A stretch of 22,921 bases of DNA from Plantago elongata (taxonomy: Eukaryota > Streptophyta > Magnoliopsida > Lamiales > Plantaginaceae), in assembly GCA_036897095.1 (NCBI GenBank), contig JAYMSP010002690.1:1-22921 (forward strand), written 5' to 3'. The notes beneath the pieces are model-generated. The model had not been told where the DNA came from, did no database searches, and saw only the letters and a list, made by a program, of their open reading frames with translations. Shown here piece after piece: positions 1-8,062 of the stretch (position 1 is the stretch's first letter; each line of letters opens with the position of its first letter). A program made the position numbers and the translations under genes.

Positions 1-373
1 TCTAATAGAAAAGGTATGTTATTGTCAAAAAATAATATTACGCATTAATGTTGTTTTTAGCTATGTTTGTAATGTTATAAAGTATTTGTGTAATGTTCAC
101 AACTAATTTGTAAAATGTTCTTATATATACATATAGGAGTTGTGATTTAAAGCATAATTTTAACTATATATTTAATGTTAATGACTATTTGAAAAATGTC
201 CCAGACTATATGATCAATGTTCATTTCTATGTATCTAAAATGACGATTCATTTTTTATTTTGTCTGAAATGGATCCTCTCATAACTCGCGAAATTATATA
301 ACCCGCCCAGCAACCCCAAAAAATTAATTGAAAGCATGATAATTCACTTATTTGAGTAATGTTCATTATCCGG
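1..373. repeat. Degenerate AATGTTC-rich repeat block, left
   Basis: AT-rich stretch in which the core AATGTT(C) recurs many times at irregular spacing, for example in 'tgtaatgttcacaacta', 'aaaatgttcttat', 'tcaatgttcatttc' and 'gagtaatgttcatta'. The same core fills 867-1168. Irregular subterminal repeats of this sort are common near the ends of plant DNA transposons (MULE, hAT, CACTA), but I see no terminal inverted repeat or target-site duplication, so the family is open. The block may continue to the left of the window. No coding potential is seen. Confidence 0.5.
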
Positions 374-381
374 AAAAGAAA

Positions 382-549
382 CCGGTGTCCACCACTTTCT
401 CCTTCACTTTGATCATCTCTAAGTCGTTTCCACCTTCTTCTTCAGAGTTTACCGAGCCAGTTAACTCAGTGATCATCAATTCGTTTCTTAAGTTTCTGGA
501 GGAAACAAACTCGTCGTTTTTAGTAGATGTGTTTCCCTAAAAGGTTTTT
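382..549 (+). pseudogene. Internal fragment of a GH17 beta-1,3-glucanase-like gene
   Basis: Ungapped match to 21822-21989 inside the GH17-like gene of this window: over 383-549 I count 15 differences in 167 bases, about 91% identity. It corresponds to protein residues about 150-203 of that gene, including the shared run FTEPVNSVIINSFLKFLEET. The reading frame stays open until a stop at 538-540, where the parent reads Tyr. Both edges are abrupt and lie inside what is one exon in the parent copy, so this is neither a retroposed exon nor a gene end. There is no start codon context, no signal peptide and no promoter of its own. It is a dead fragment moved here by duplication, capture by a transposon, or repair filler. 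Confidence 0.85.
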
Positions 550-730
550 ATAAAATCACAAATGTAGATGAAAAATATCAGGGTTAAAATAAAAAACGTC
601 TTCAAAAAGACGATACAAAATTATAAATGAGGGTTATTTACGTTTATATGCCCTTGATAAAAAAGGTCCCTGTAAAATATAAAATATCGTAGAGACCCCC
701 TCCCTGCACGGTTAACCGCCCTAAGAAAGT
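550..730. other. Spacer with no recognised gene
   Basis: AT-rich sequence between the GH17 fragment and the membrane-protein fragment. It contains a small inverted repeat (aacgtcttcaaaaagacgat, around 596-615). Nothing else is recognised. Confidence 0.4.
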
Positions 731-866
731 CATGGCTCCGTTTGACTCTGTTTGCGATGATGTCATTAATCATATGATTCTTATACTCCTTTGTTTATTG
801 ATAAATCCTGGCGTCTGAAGCAATGGGAGCATTTACCATCAAACCAATAACATTGGTTGTTGACAT
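731..866 (+). pseudogene. Unrecognised small membrane-protein fragment, copy A
   Basis: From an ATG at 731 the frame reads MAPFDSVCDDVINHMI and then loses register relative to copy B (1169 onwards) through short gaps. From about 755 to 866 the two copies align well: both contain the 'gatgatgt.attaatcatatgatt' region, the 'cttatactcctttgtttattgata' region and 'caataacattggttgtt'. Copy A lacks a 16-base stretch present in B, near 817. I do not recognise the family. It looks like the 5' part of a decayed short gene whose 3' part survives better in copy B. Confidence 0.45.
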
Positions 867-1168
867 TAAAACTTAAAACCTAATATTAAGAATCAAGATA
901 TTAATGTTCTAGAGTATGTATGCAATGTTATCACTCATTCTTTCAATGTTTCTGGAAATGTTTATAATACATGCAAACTCACAAAACCAAATGATATTAC
1001 TATATATCCAAATTATGTTCGTAATGTTCTCAACTATAACTACAATGTTTAGAATGTTTAATGTTATGTCTATAATGTTCTCAATTATATGTTTAACATT
1101 TTGCTTGTTTTATTCATTTTATAATGTGTATAATGTTCTCAACTATATAATGTTCTTAATTATATGTC
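867..1168. repeat. Degenerate AATGTTC-rich repeat block, right
   Basis: Core AATGTT(C/T) recurs more than ten times, with longer near-repeats such as 'ataatgttctcaactata' (about 1030 and 1131) and 'ataatgttctcaattatatg' (about 1074). It resembles block 1-373 in composition and motif. It separates the two copies of the membrane-protein fragment, so it either inserted into that sequence or expanded between duplicated flanks. An 86-codon frame at 916-1176 consists almost entirely of the repeat (Met/Phe/Ile-rich) and is not considered a gene. Confidence 0.55.
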
Positions 1169-1527
1169 TGCGATGATGTTATTAATCATATGATTAATTC
1201 TTATACTCCTTTGTTTATTGATAATTCCCGGCGTCTTCTGGAGATAAACAATGAAGCAATGAGAATCTTTACCATCATAGCAATAACATTGGTTGTTCTG
1301 CTAACATTCCTCCCATTACCATCATAGCAATAGCATTGGCTGTTCTGCTAACATTCCTGATATGCATGTTATTGGTGTCATTTTGACTCAAACCTGGACC
1401 AAAGGAACAAGCTGCTCTAGACGATCCAACTAAGCGTTTTCAAAAAAAAGAAGACAAGAACAGGAAGAAGATGTACCGACCTAAGTACTTCGTCATCAAA
1501 ATAGTCCGTCGCTGGTTCGGCCGTTAG
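1169..1527 (+). pseudogene. Unrecognised small membrane-protein fragment, copy B
   Basis: The frame from 1169 reads CDDVINHMINSYTPLF, then a polar stretch (RRLLEINNEAMR) and a strongly hydrophobic helix (IFTIIAITLVVLLTF), ending at a stop at 1325-1327. That stop is created by a 47-bp tandem duplication (units start at 1270 and 1317). Read through the second unit, the helix continues as LAVLLTFLICMLLVSF, meets a TGA at 1384-1386, and is followed by 46 open codons with a basic end (MYRPKYFVIKIVRRWFGR, stop 1525-1527). The pattern suggests a single-pass membrane protein of about 110 residues with a basic tail, now broken. I do not recognise the family, and transcription is unknown. Confidence 0.45.
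1270..1358 (+). repeat. 47-bp tandem duplication
   Basis: A 42-base segment beginning 'taccatcatagcaata' occurs at 1270-1311 and again at 1317-1358 with two mismatches, giving a 47-bp period. It lies in the sequence for the hydrophobic helix of membrane-protein fragment B and shifts its frame. Confidence 0.85.
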
Positions 1528-1679
1528 TACGAACCGTTAATTTGGTAAATTAGATGATTCAGATGCTTCTCAAACTTGAGATGAACAAAAAACCAGGTCT
1601 AGCTCTAAAACTTCTATAGGGAGAAGACTGAATTAAGCCTAAAACCAATCTTTCCGAGTCACAAGCAGCAAATGAGAGG

Positions 1680-1805
1680 GGAAAAAAACAAAAGTAAGAA
1701 CCTATGTTTTGAAACTCGAACCCGGCATTCGAACTGGCCTACCTACCGAGGGAGGTCCCACCAGGCCAACTCGGGTCAACCCGGATTAACCTAGTTATAA
1801 TAATT
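1680..1805 (-). mobile_element. Possible tRNA-derived SINE
   Basis: On the minus strand there is a tRNA-like pol III promoter. The A-box-like tggcctggtgg (1758-1768) fits TRGYNNARNNG with one mismatch, and the B-box-like ggttcgagttt (1712-1722) is followed by a T-rich run (tttgttttttt, near 1682-1692), a common tail of plant SINEs. A-box to B-box spacing is close to that of a tRNA gene. No cloverleaf can be folded with confidence and no target-site duplication was found, so a tRNA gene is not claimed. Confidence 0.4.
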
Positions 1806-2479
1806 TTTAGGGTAAATGAAAATGATAAATATACCACATCATAACATTAGCAATAATAAATATTTTTCTTAAGACGGTATAAATTATCATTTTCCTTTTT
1901 GTGTTTCGTTTCAGATTTTCATATTCGACACACTACCAACCCGCTGGTATATATGAAAGATACCCATTAACTTAAGATTGTATCTGATTTGAGAGTGTTA
2001 GAGGATAACTACAAAGGATTGGTCGGTCTTTAACATACGAGGAGAAATGGACTATGAATGGTAAGAATATTTATAATATGTAAAAGTAAATATGTAACGA
2101 TTTTAAAGAATTTGTCTCTAAAGATCATTTTTCAACTCTTAAAAATGAACAAATAAAAACAAATGGAATTTTGTAGAAACAAACTAAAAATTAAAAATTT
2201 AGGGGTTAAATATATCTTGGCTCATAATTACAAATTTGTAAAGTTCAGTATTTGCATATATGGACCCCAAACATTTAGTAACTTGTACGGAGGTCCTTTT
2301 CACACATATCCGGATTTAGGCTTGGGAATCTTCCGCCTCATCTTTGTTTTTCATGAGGCAGCAATACTTAGACGTTGTTTACCACTAGATTTTCAGCTCA
2401 ATAAAGTTATTTTTATTACGCGAACGTGCAGCTTCTTAAAGAAGCTGCCTGAAAGCTTATTAAGTTTTGGGAGCCTTGT
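1806..2479. other. Intergenic sequence, no supported gene
   Basis: AT-rich, with no exon-like conservation recognised on either strand. A 109-codon plus-strand frame at 2163-2492 runs antisense through the TIM14-like exon and is judged a shadow. Minus-strand sequence just below 2480 stays open for about two dozen more codons after the TIM14 match but no longer resembles that family. Confidence 0.4.
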
Positions 2480-2554
2480 CTGCCAAGCCTGAATTCCATA
2501 CCTGCCAGCAAGAGCTGCAGCAGCTACTGCAAGCCCAGCCAGAAATGGTGACGC
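2480..2554 (-). pseudogene. Isolated TIM14/PAM18 exon (mitochondrial import motor)
   Basis: On the minus strand a CAG acceptor at 2557-2555 is followed by exactly 25 codons, starting ASPFLAGLAVAAAALAG and ending RYGIQAWQ. This is the N-terminal membrane-anchor segment of plant TIM14 (Pam18), the J-protein that stimulates mitochondrial Hsp70 at the TIM23 channel. As I recall them, plant TIM14 proteins have this segment directly after the initiator Met and before AFKARPP. Here the exon end is followed by AC, not GT, and I find neither the ATG exon nor the J-domain (HPD) exons on this strand. It lies about 750 bp downstream of the IQD stop codon. It is most likely a solitary exon fragment. Confidence 0.7.
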
Positions 2555-3301
2555 CTGACATACATTTTTGGTGCAAGTAGACGGTGTTAAAGAACCTCAA
2601 TACCAAACTCTAATGAACCTAGCACTATTCAGATACCCAAGGTTTGCACTTGGTTTTACAGCACAGAGGTTTAGGCCAAGTTAATAAACTTAACAGGAGC
2701 CTAACAAAAATCAAACAAAACTGTATAGACGGCCGAGCATAGAGGTTTGACTATCGAGCTGAAAGTTTTCCTATCTCGCAATAGAATTTGATCACTGTAA
2801 GAGACTAATGAGGCAAATGCAGAATTGCTTGAAAGGCTTAAAATGAGAATTGGATCGCAGCAACGCTCATCTTAAGTTCTTAACCATCTTCTCAGCAAAA
2901 TTGGCAACAAAGAATGGATTTTAACTGTTCATAGTCCACATAGTATATGATATGAAATGAAAAACCTACATTGCTAAGCTCATAACATGCATTACAACCA
3001 AAGAGTTTGAAAATGTCTCACTGTCACTATCTAAATTACGTTACATCGAATTCACACTAGATTGGCAAATCAAACAAAAAATTTAAAGCAAACCCAGCAG
3101 AGTAACAAGAACAATCAAATCACCAGCCTTTGCTGGCACATCCAAACATATACAAGTGAAACAAAGAAACTCATTCAAGCAAAAACCAAACCTAAATGAA
3201 AAAACACACAGTTAACAAACAACTACACTCGTCAATGTGCTTTCCTAAAAAACGTGGAGATTGCACGCCGTATTCTTTTCCATCATAGTCACGTAACTCC
3301 G
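2555..3301 (-). other. IQD 3' untranslated region and downstream sequence
   Basis: Sequence downstream (minus strand) of the IQD stop codon. The first few hundred bases should be 3' UTR, but no clear polyadenylation signal could be assigned. No coding sequence is recognised. Confidence 0.4.
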
Positions 3302-5727
3302 TTACGACGAGTCTGCTGTAATGTCCTTCATAGGAGTAATGTCAACCTTTGGTGGCCCAGAATGCCTCCGGTTCCCAGCAGGGGAGGAACCTGAAAAGGA
3401 CAGCCGCTTCTTTGCAGAACCACCCGACTTATCAGGTGTCCCGATTTTCTCTAACCCCAGTGGGCTAGGCAATCGTGACTTGGCTCTAGCAGACTCTGTG
3501 GAAACCATGTAACCAGGAACAGATGGAGAGCTGGCAAGGCTCTCGTCATCTCTCACTGATGAACCTGCAATACTGTGTCTTCTGCATCTTTCTGATTGAA
3601 CGCTATTCAAGCTTCTTGAATCATCGTCAGTGTTAGCGGTTCCTCTTGGGCTTGCTGGCCTTATTCTATTGGAAACTTTTGAGTTTGGGGTCGAGGGAGA
3701 TTGTCTGCTGGGAGGCCGACTTTGTTTTTGGGCTGTCGGAGAGTTTAGCCTTGTGTCTCGAAGAGACATGGACCGATGGCTTGTGGTGCTCTTTATGGAA
3801 ACACGGTCGCTGTCTTTATCAGGTCCATTTCCATTTTCCCATGGCCGTCCAGCCATCCACCGTTCTAACCAACTCCAGCCCCAATGAGGATTGTTTGGAT
3901 CCATGAATGTGTGCTCTGTGGAATTTGAGGAGTTCTTCCATGTTTGCTGTTATACATGAATGCAATCCATGTCAAATTTCAAATACCGAATTATGAAAAG
4001 TTTTAGTATATATATTCAACACTGAAAGGATACACACTAAGAAAGGGTCGCGCAATTAGGTAAAAATATGCACAAGGGAGCATCTAACATTGATCAAATC
4101 CCCTACAAAATTTATGTTTATTCAACTTAAGTCTTATGAACAGTAACTGTAAGGAATACTAACATTCGTGTAAACAATAGAACTTTAACATCCAGATTCC
4201 ACAAAGTTCCAATTTGGATAAAGGCAATGAAATGAACTTTCATAGCAGCAAAAGTGGAGACCTACAAATATATATACCTGGTGGGAATATGCATAAGCCA
4301 ACGCTCGCTCCCTCCTTATAGCTGCTTCTCGCTTCTGTTGAAGATTTGCATCTGCCTGCTCTTTAGACTGAATGCTATCATCCCAGTTCGATCCAATCTG
4401 CAGCAGCCATGTTCCAGATTTTAGATCCTCATTTCATCTTCCAATACATGTCAACGCAAAACAATTTGGAAAGTTTCTATGAGAAGAAACCTCAAAGTAC
4501 TTACAGATTCTCTCATTTTCTCAAGTTCCTTTTCATTTTTCTGCTGAATTTGCCGCTGCAGTACTGCATTCTCCTCTGACATTTTAGTCCTTCGTGCACG
4601 CACCTCAGATTGCATCCGAGCCAATGTTTGCATGCATTTTAATGTGGTGGTTGCTTGACGTTTGACAGATTGACGCCCAATCAGTGTTTTTAGCCGCACG
4701 AGACCTCTCAATGCTCTCAACGCTCTCCTTGACTGCAACAAAAAAGTAGTGCTAAAAGAAATTGCCCACAAGAGTCCAAATGTCTTATGAGAGATAACGG
4801 CTACAATTATTCAAACGGGAGTTATACTTGAATACAACATCAAGAGCAAGAGATAGTAGTCAAAGATCTTGAAATTTCTTGTACAAGTGACTGTTACTAA
4901 AGAATATGTAATCACAAGTTCCATGCATGACTTTGCAACACGAAATTGGTAGAACAAAATATGGATAGAAGATTCGATTCGCTTGCATGGAAAAACATCA
5001 AAAAAGTCATTTTATTTAAACCGAGATAGATATTATTGAACTGAATTTTCTGCATCACATTAACAAAACCTTGAGGCACAGGTTCAAAAAAGTGGCATCA
5101 CAAAGCGTTCTGTTTCCTAATTGCATATACATACCTCAAAACACAAAATTTTAATAGACAGAACAAATACCGAAAATACTTATTACTGTCAAAAGTAAAA
5201 TCACCAAACTGAAACCACTGATATACCAGGAAATAGATCATACCAAGTAGCCCCTGAAAGCTGTCTGAATCCTGATAGCAGCTATCTCCTCTTTTGTCTT
5301 GCCCACATTACGTGTTGCCGTAGTGAGTCTAACAACCTCCGCAGCAGCTTGAGCAGCTGCAACGGCTGCCTCAGCAGCCACAGCAGTTGCAAGAGCAACA
5401 GAATAAGCATGCCTGTTCTGTTCATTTTCCGCTTCCATTAACTTCACCTCCTCCTCCATAGGAGAAGGAGCCTTGGGACCTACAATAGCATTTTCCGCAC
5501 TCAGCGAATCCATATCCACGGTGCTCCTCTGGCTTCCAAACCATCTTTTCGATTTACGAAGTCTCTGATTTAAAGAAAAGAAATATCACATGTTTTAATT
5601 TAACCTTGAGAAAACATATCGAATTTTGAAAACCGGAGAAAAGAATTCACTCTACCTTATCTCTGTTCTCCGATTGACAGCTGAAAGCCTTCTTCACCGC
5701 AGTTAAAAAACCACCTTTTCTCCCCAT
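3302..5727 (-). CDS. IQ67-domain (IQD) calmodulin-binding protein, IQD2-like
   Basis: Five phase-0 coding exons on the minus strand: 5727-5656, 5564-5244, 4732-4505, 4397-4278 and 3946-3302, each bounded by AG/GT, giving 461 residues. The basic N-terminus [15 protein letters not shown] is typical of the family. An Ala-rich segment spans about 77-100. The IQ67 domain starts at [16 protein letters not shown] (116-131), continues [15 protein letters not shown], and ends near 182. The intron falls exactly after its 16th codon, the hallmark intron of the family. Exon 5 carries [16 protein letters not shown] and a C-terminal DUF4005-type block ([15 protein letters not shown], then [14 protein letters not shown]). 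This order and wording is closest, from memory, to the Arabidopsis IQD2 group. IQDs bind calmodulin and act as scaffolds at microtubules, plasma membrane and nucleus. The gene looks intact. Confidence 0.93.
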
Positions 5728-5729
5728 TT

Positions 5730-6600
5730 CTGATGAACAACAGAAACCCATCAATGAACCAAATCATCTGATCCTTTTACAGGACTACACTACAATAGCT
5801 TCAAGTTCTCAAGAATCATAAACATGTGCCTCTAAAGTCTAGACAATAAATCAAAACCTGATGAAATCGACTAGAAAAAATCCCGTCCTTAATAGATAAA
5901 AACCAACATGAAATTCCGTAACCTTTTGAAATACAACTCTTTTTTTTTTTTTTAATCGGCAAAGGGGTGACTCAATAGGTCGGGAGATGAAAGTGTCTTT
6001 GAAAACTAGATTCCTGCAAAGACGGGTACTTTTCCTATTGAAATACAAATCATCTTATTCAAACACAACTCTTTTCTCTTTCACAAACGTTTCATTTCAT
6101 TCGTTTACCTTTCCTACATTTGAAAACTAGATTCTACCAATACACAAAGACGAGTACTTTTCCACCTTCCTGTATAGATCTATCTCAATCACTAATCCTC
6201 ACATTCTCAGAAAAAATTACAGTAAACTCACTCCAAGTAAAAAATATAAAAATAAAACCTTTACACCTTAAACCTCACTACTCTTTAGCAACACACCATA
6301 TAAAACACAACATTGCAAGCCTGCAACAACACCAATCTATTCTATAAGAATACAACAATAAGTAATTAATTAACCATGTGTCAAACTCCAAAACTTAGAC
6401 GACCTTTCAGGAAAAGCAAGCAGCATTTGAAGATACCTGCAGATAGTGAACACAGAAATTGCTAATCTTGAACAAGATCCAATCCAATGATGATTAACAA
6501 CAAGCAAGTGAAACGATACACAGAGGTTTTGGATTTGGGAGCAAGATTTTAGAGAGGGAGAGAGTAGAGAGAAGGGTTTTGTAACTTGTAAGGGAGGGTA
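5730..6600 (-). other. IQD leader exon and 5' UTR intron
   Basis: On the minus strand a leader exon, about 6600-6437 (pyrimidine-rich, no long frame), ends CTGCAG before GTATCT at 6436. The matching acceptor CATCAG lies at 5732-5730, two bases before the ATG at 5727, giving a 707-bp 5' UTR intron. A splice site so close to the start codon supports this start. The 5' end of the transcript is inferred, not seen. Inside the intron are a T-run of 14 (5940-5953) and a diverged tandem duplication (5998-6162). Confidence 0.6.
5998..6162. repeat. Diverged direct repeat in the IQD 5' intron
   Basis: The segment 'tttgaaaactagatt...caaagacgggtacttttcc' (5998-6034) recurs at 6119-6162 with a few added bases. 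A shared 'acaactctttt' precedes each copy (near 5934 and 6065), giving a unit of roughly 125 bp. It is a local tandem duplication of intron sequence with no coding meaning. Confidence 0.6.
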
Positions 6601-6696
6601 CTGCAATGAATCAATGGTGATATTCTGGTTTTGTTGTTGAGTGAGATTAATGAAATGGCACTAAACTGGTTTTTGTGTCTCTGTTAATTAATGACA

Positions 6697-6723
6697 AGAA
6701 GAAGAAGAAGAAAGAAGAAGAAG
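6697..6723. repeat. GAA/TTC microsatellite
   Basis: Interrupted (GAA)n run upstream of the IQD leader exon. On the gene's strand it reads as a TTC tract, common in plant promoters and 5' UTRs. Confidence 0.7.
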
Positions 6724-6837
6724 CGTTTGTTTGTGTTTTGTTGAAGGCAAGAATAACGGACAGGGGTATTTCCGGGATTTCAACTTAGAGAGGAAACGGC
6801 CTGCCAAGGTGTTAATGGGAGGGGTGTCAGGTAGTGG

Positions 6838-6883
6838 GGCCCATGAAGGGTTAGATGGGCCTAGGGGAATGTGTGGAGGCCCA
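6838..6883 (-). promoter_or_regulatory. Cluster of three site II (TGGGCC) elements
   Basis: GGCCCA at 6838-6843, TGGGCC at 6856-6861 and GGCCCA at 6878-6883 lie within 46 bp, about 240-280 bp upstream of the inferred 5' end of the IQD transcript. TGGGCC/T site II elements bind TCP factors and are enriched in promoters of growth-linked plant genes. Assignment to the IQD gene is by position only. Confidence 0.5.
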
Positions 6884-6903
6884 CAACTGATTCTGACATG
6901 GGT

Positions 6904-6920
6904 GTGAGTGAGTGAGTGAG
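6904..6920. repeat. (GTGA)4 microsatellite
   Basis: Four perfect GTGA units plus one base. Confidence 0.8.
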
Positions 6921-7160
6921 GACTTGATCAATTTTACTTATCTCACTATATATATAAAAATATATTTACTACTGTTAAAATTCAAATAATTTTTTATTTA
7001 TAAAAATAATTTTATAATATAACTTATTCTTAATCATATATTATTGAGCCCACATATATTTTTCTATCTCAAACTCATTTTTAAACACATGCTACATATT
7101 TTTCTTAAAAAACGTACATATAAAAAATGTTTAGTTATAAACGGGACGGAAGAAGTAGTA
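6921..7160. mobile_element. Possible decayed Stowaway-like MITE end
   Basis: AT-rich stretch ending in 'gggacggaagaagta' (7143-7157), which resembles the right terminus GGGACGGAGGGAGTA of plant Tc1/mariner-type Stowaway elements. The expected matching left terminus is not visible, so the element is truncated or the likeness is by chance. Confidence 0.3.
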
Positions 7161-7168
7161 TTAGATTG

Positions 7169-7291
7169 TGTTATTTTCAACTGAAAATCAATTCAGTTCA
7201 GTTTAATTCAATTCTATTCAATTCACTTAAGTTGTATTTAGTTATAATTTATACTTTACTTCAGTTCAGTAAATTTCAGTTGAAGATAACA
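7169..7291. mobile_element. MITE-like element with 18-bp inverted ends
   Basis: The left end tgttattttcaactgaaa (7169-7186) and the right end tttcagttgaagataaca (7274-7291) are inverted repeats matching at 17 of 18 positions. The inside is rich in short TTCAGTTCA/TTCAATTCA units. At 123 bp with no coding capacity, it fits a miniature inverted-repeat element. No clear target-site duplication was found, so the superfamily is not assigned. Confidence 0.55.
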
Positions 7292-7644
7292 AAACATTCG
7301 TAGTTTAATGGAAGAATTACAAATTAGTCTCACTTCCAATACTTTTCTACATATTAGTTATACATGTAATCTTTCTTATAATTTAATTACATTTTAATTA
7401 GATTTTTAAAAATGCCCTCAATTTACTTTCTTACCTTCCTAAACAAACATCAACATAATTATGGATATAAAATCATATTTTGGGAGATGCTAAATCAATT
7501 GTTTGCCTTTATCATCTTAGTTAACTTGGTAAATGGATCTTCTTGGCCATAAAATCACGCTTCTAATCAAGCATCGTCGCCGGTAAATATCTTTCCTTCA
7601 ATCCAAATATCTCAATCGATTTCTTCAATTCAAGCTTCATGAAG

Positions 7645-7709
7645 ACATCAAACATCTTCCTAAGTAAATATGAAGATACTTGATCGTTATTATTGAAGAT
7701 GTTTGATGT
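7645..7709. repeat. 15-bp perfect inverted repeat
   Basis: Arms acatcaaacatcttc (7645-7659) and gaagatgtttgatgt (7695-7709) are exact reverse complements separated by 35 bases. The surrounding DNA repeats GATGCTTGA/GATACTTGA several times. No gene lies nearby. Confidence 0.7.
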
Positions 7710-8015
7710 AGAAGTAAGATGCTTGATTAATTAAATACTTGTCTTGTTTTTAATAAAGATGCTTGATTTTGTTTTTATACTTGATTTTCATGAATAATGA
7801 CAATATTTATGTTTAATTGAACATTGTTGGTTTGTAGCATGTTTGAGATTTACAATATGTTATGATTATAATGATTGGAATCAATGAATTGTGGTGTTTG
7901 CTTGAATAAATATGATTTGATGCTTGGTAGTAATGAATTGTAGTGTTTAAATATATTAAGACAGATTGAATTTGAAGGTAGTCTGATTTGTTTACAGATA
8001 AAATACTCTTGATTC

Positions 8016-8062
8016 TTAAGTGGTGATGCTTGATTTTTATGTGGTGATGTTTGATTTTCATA
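8016..8062. repeat. Short tandem repeat, about 24-bp period
   Basis: Two diverged units built on 'gtggtgatg.ttgattttt' (near 8021 and 8041). They produce a His/Lys-rich minus-strand frame (7813-8061) that is a by-product of the repeat and not a gene. Confidence 0.5.

Noticed and set aside
916-1176. 86-codon plus-strand frame
   Set aside because: Met/Phe/Ile-rich translation of the AATGTTC repeat; not protein-like.
1680-1805. Functional tRNA gene
   Set aside because: Box-like motifs are present but no acceptor stem or cloverleaf could be formed.
2163-2492. 109-codon plus-strand frame
   Set aside because: Antisense to the TIM14-like exon and has no recognisable domain.
3321-3906. Three plus-strand frames of 63-86 codons
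   Set aside because: Antisense shadows of the last IQD exon, which has clear family matches on the minus strand.
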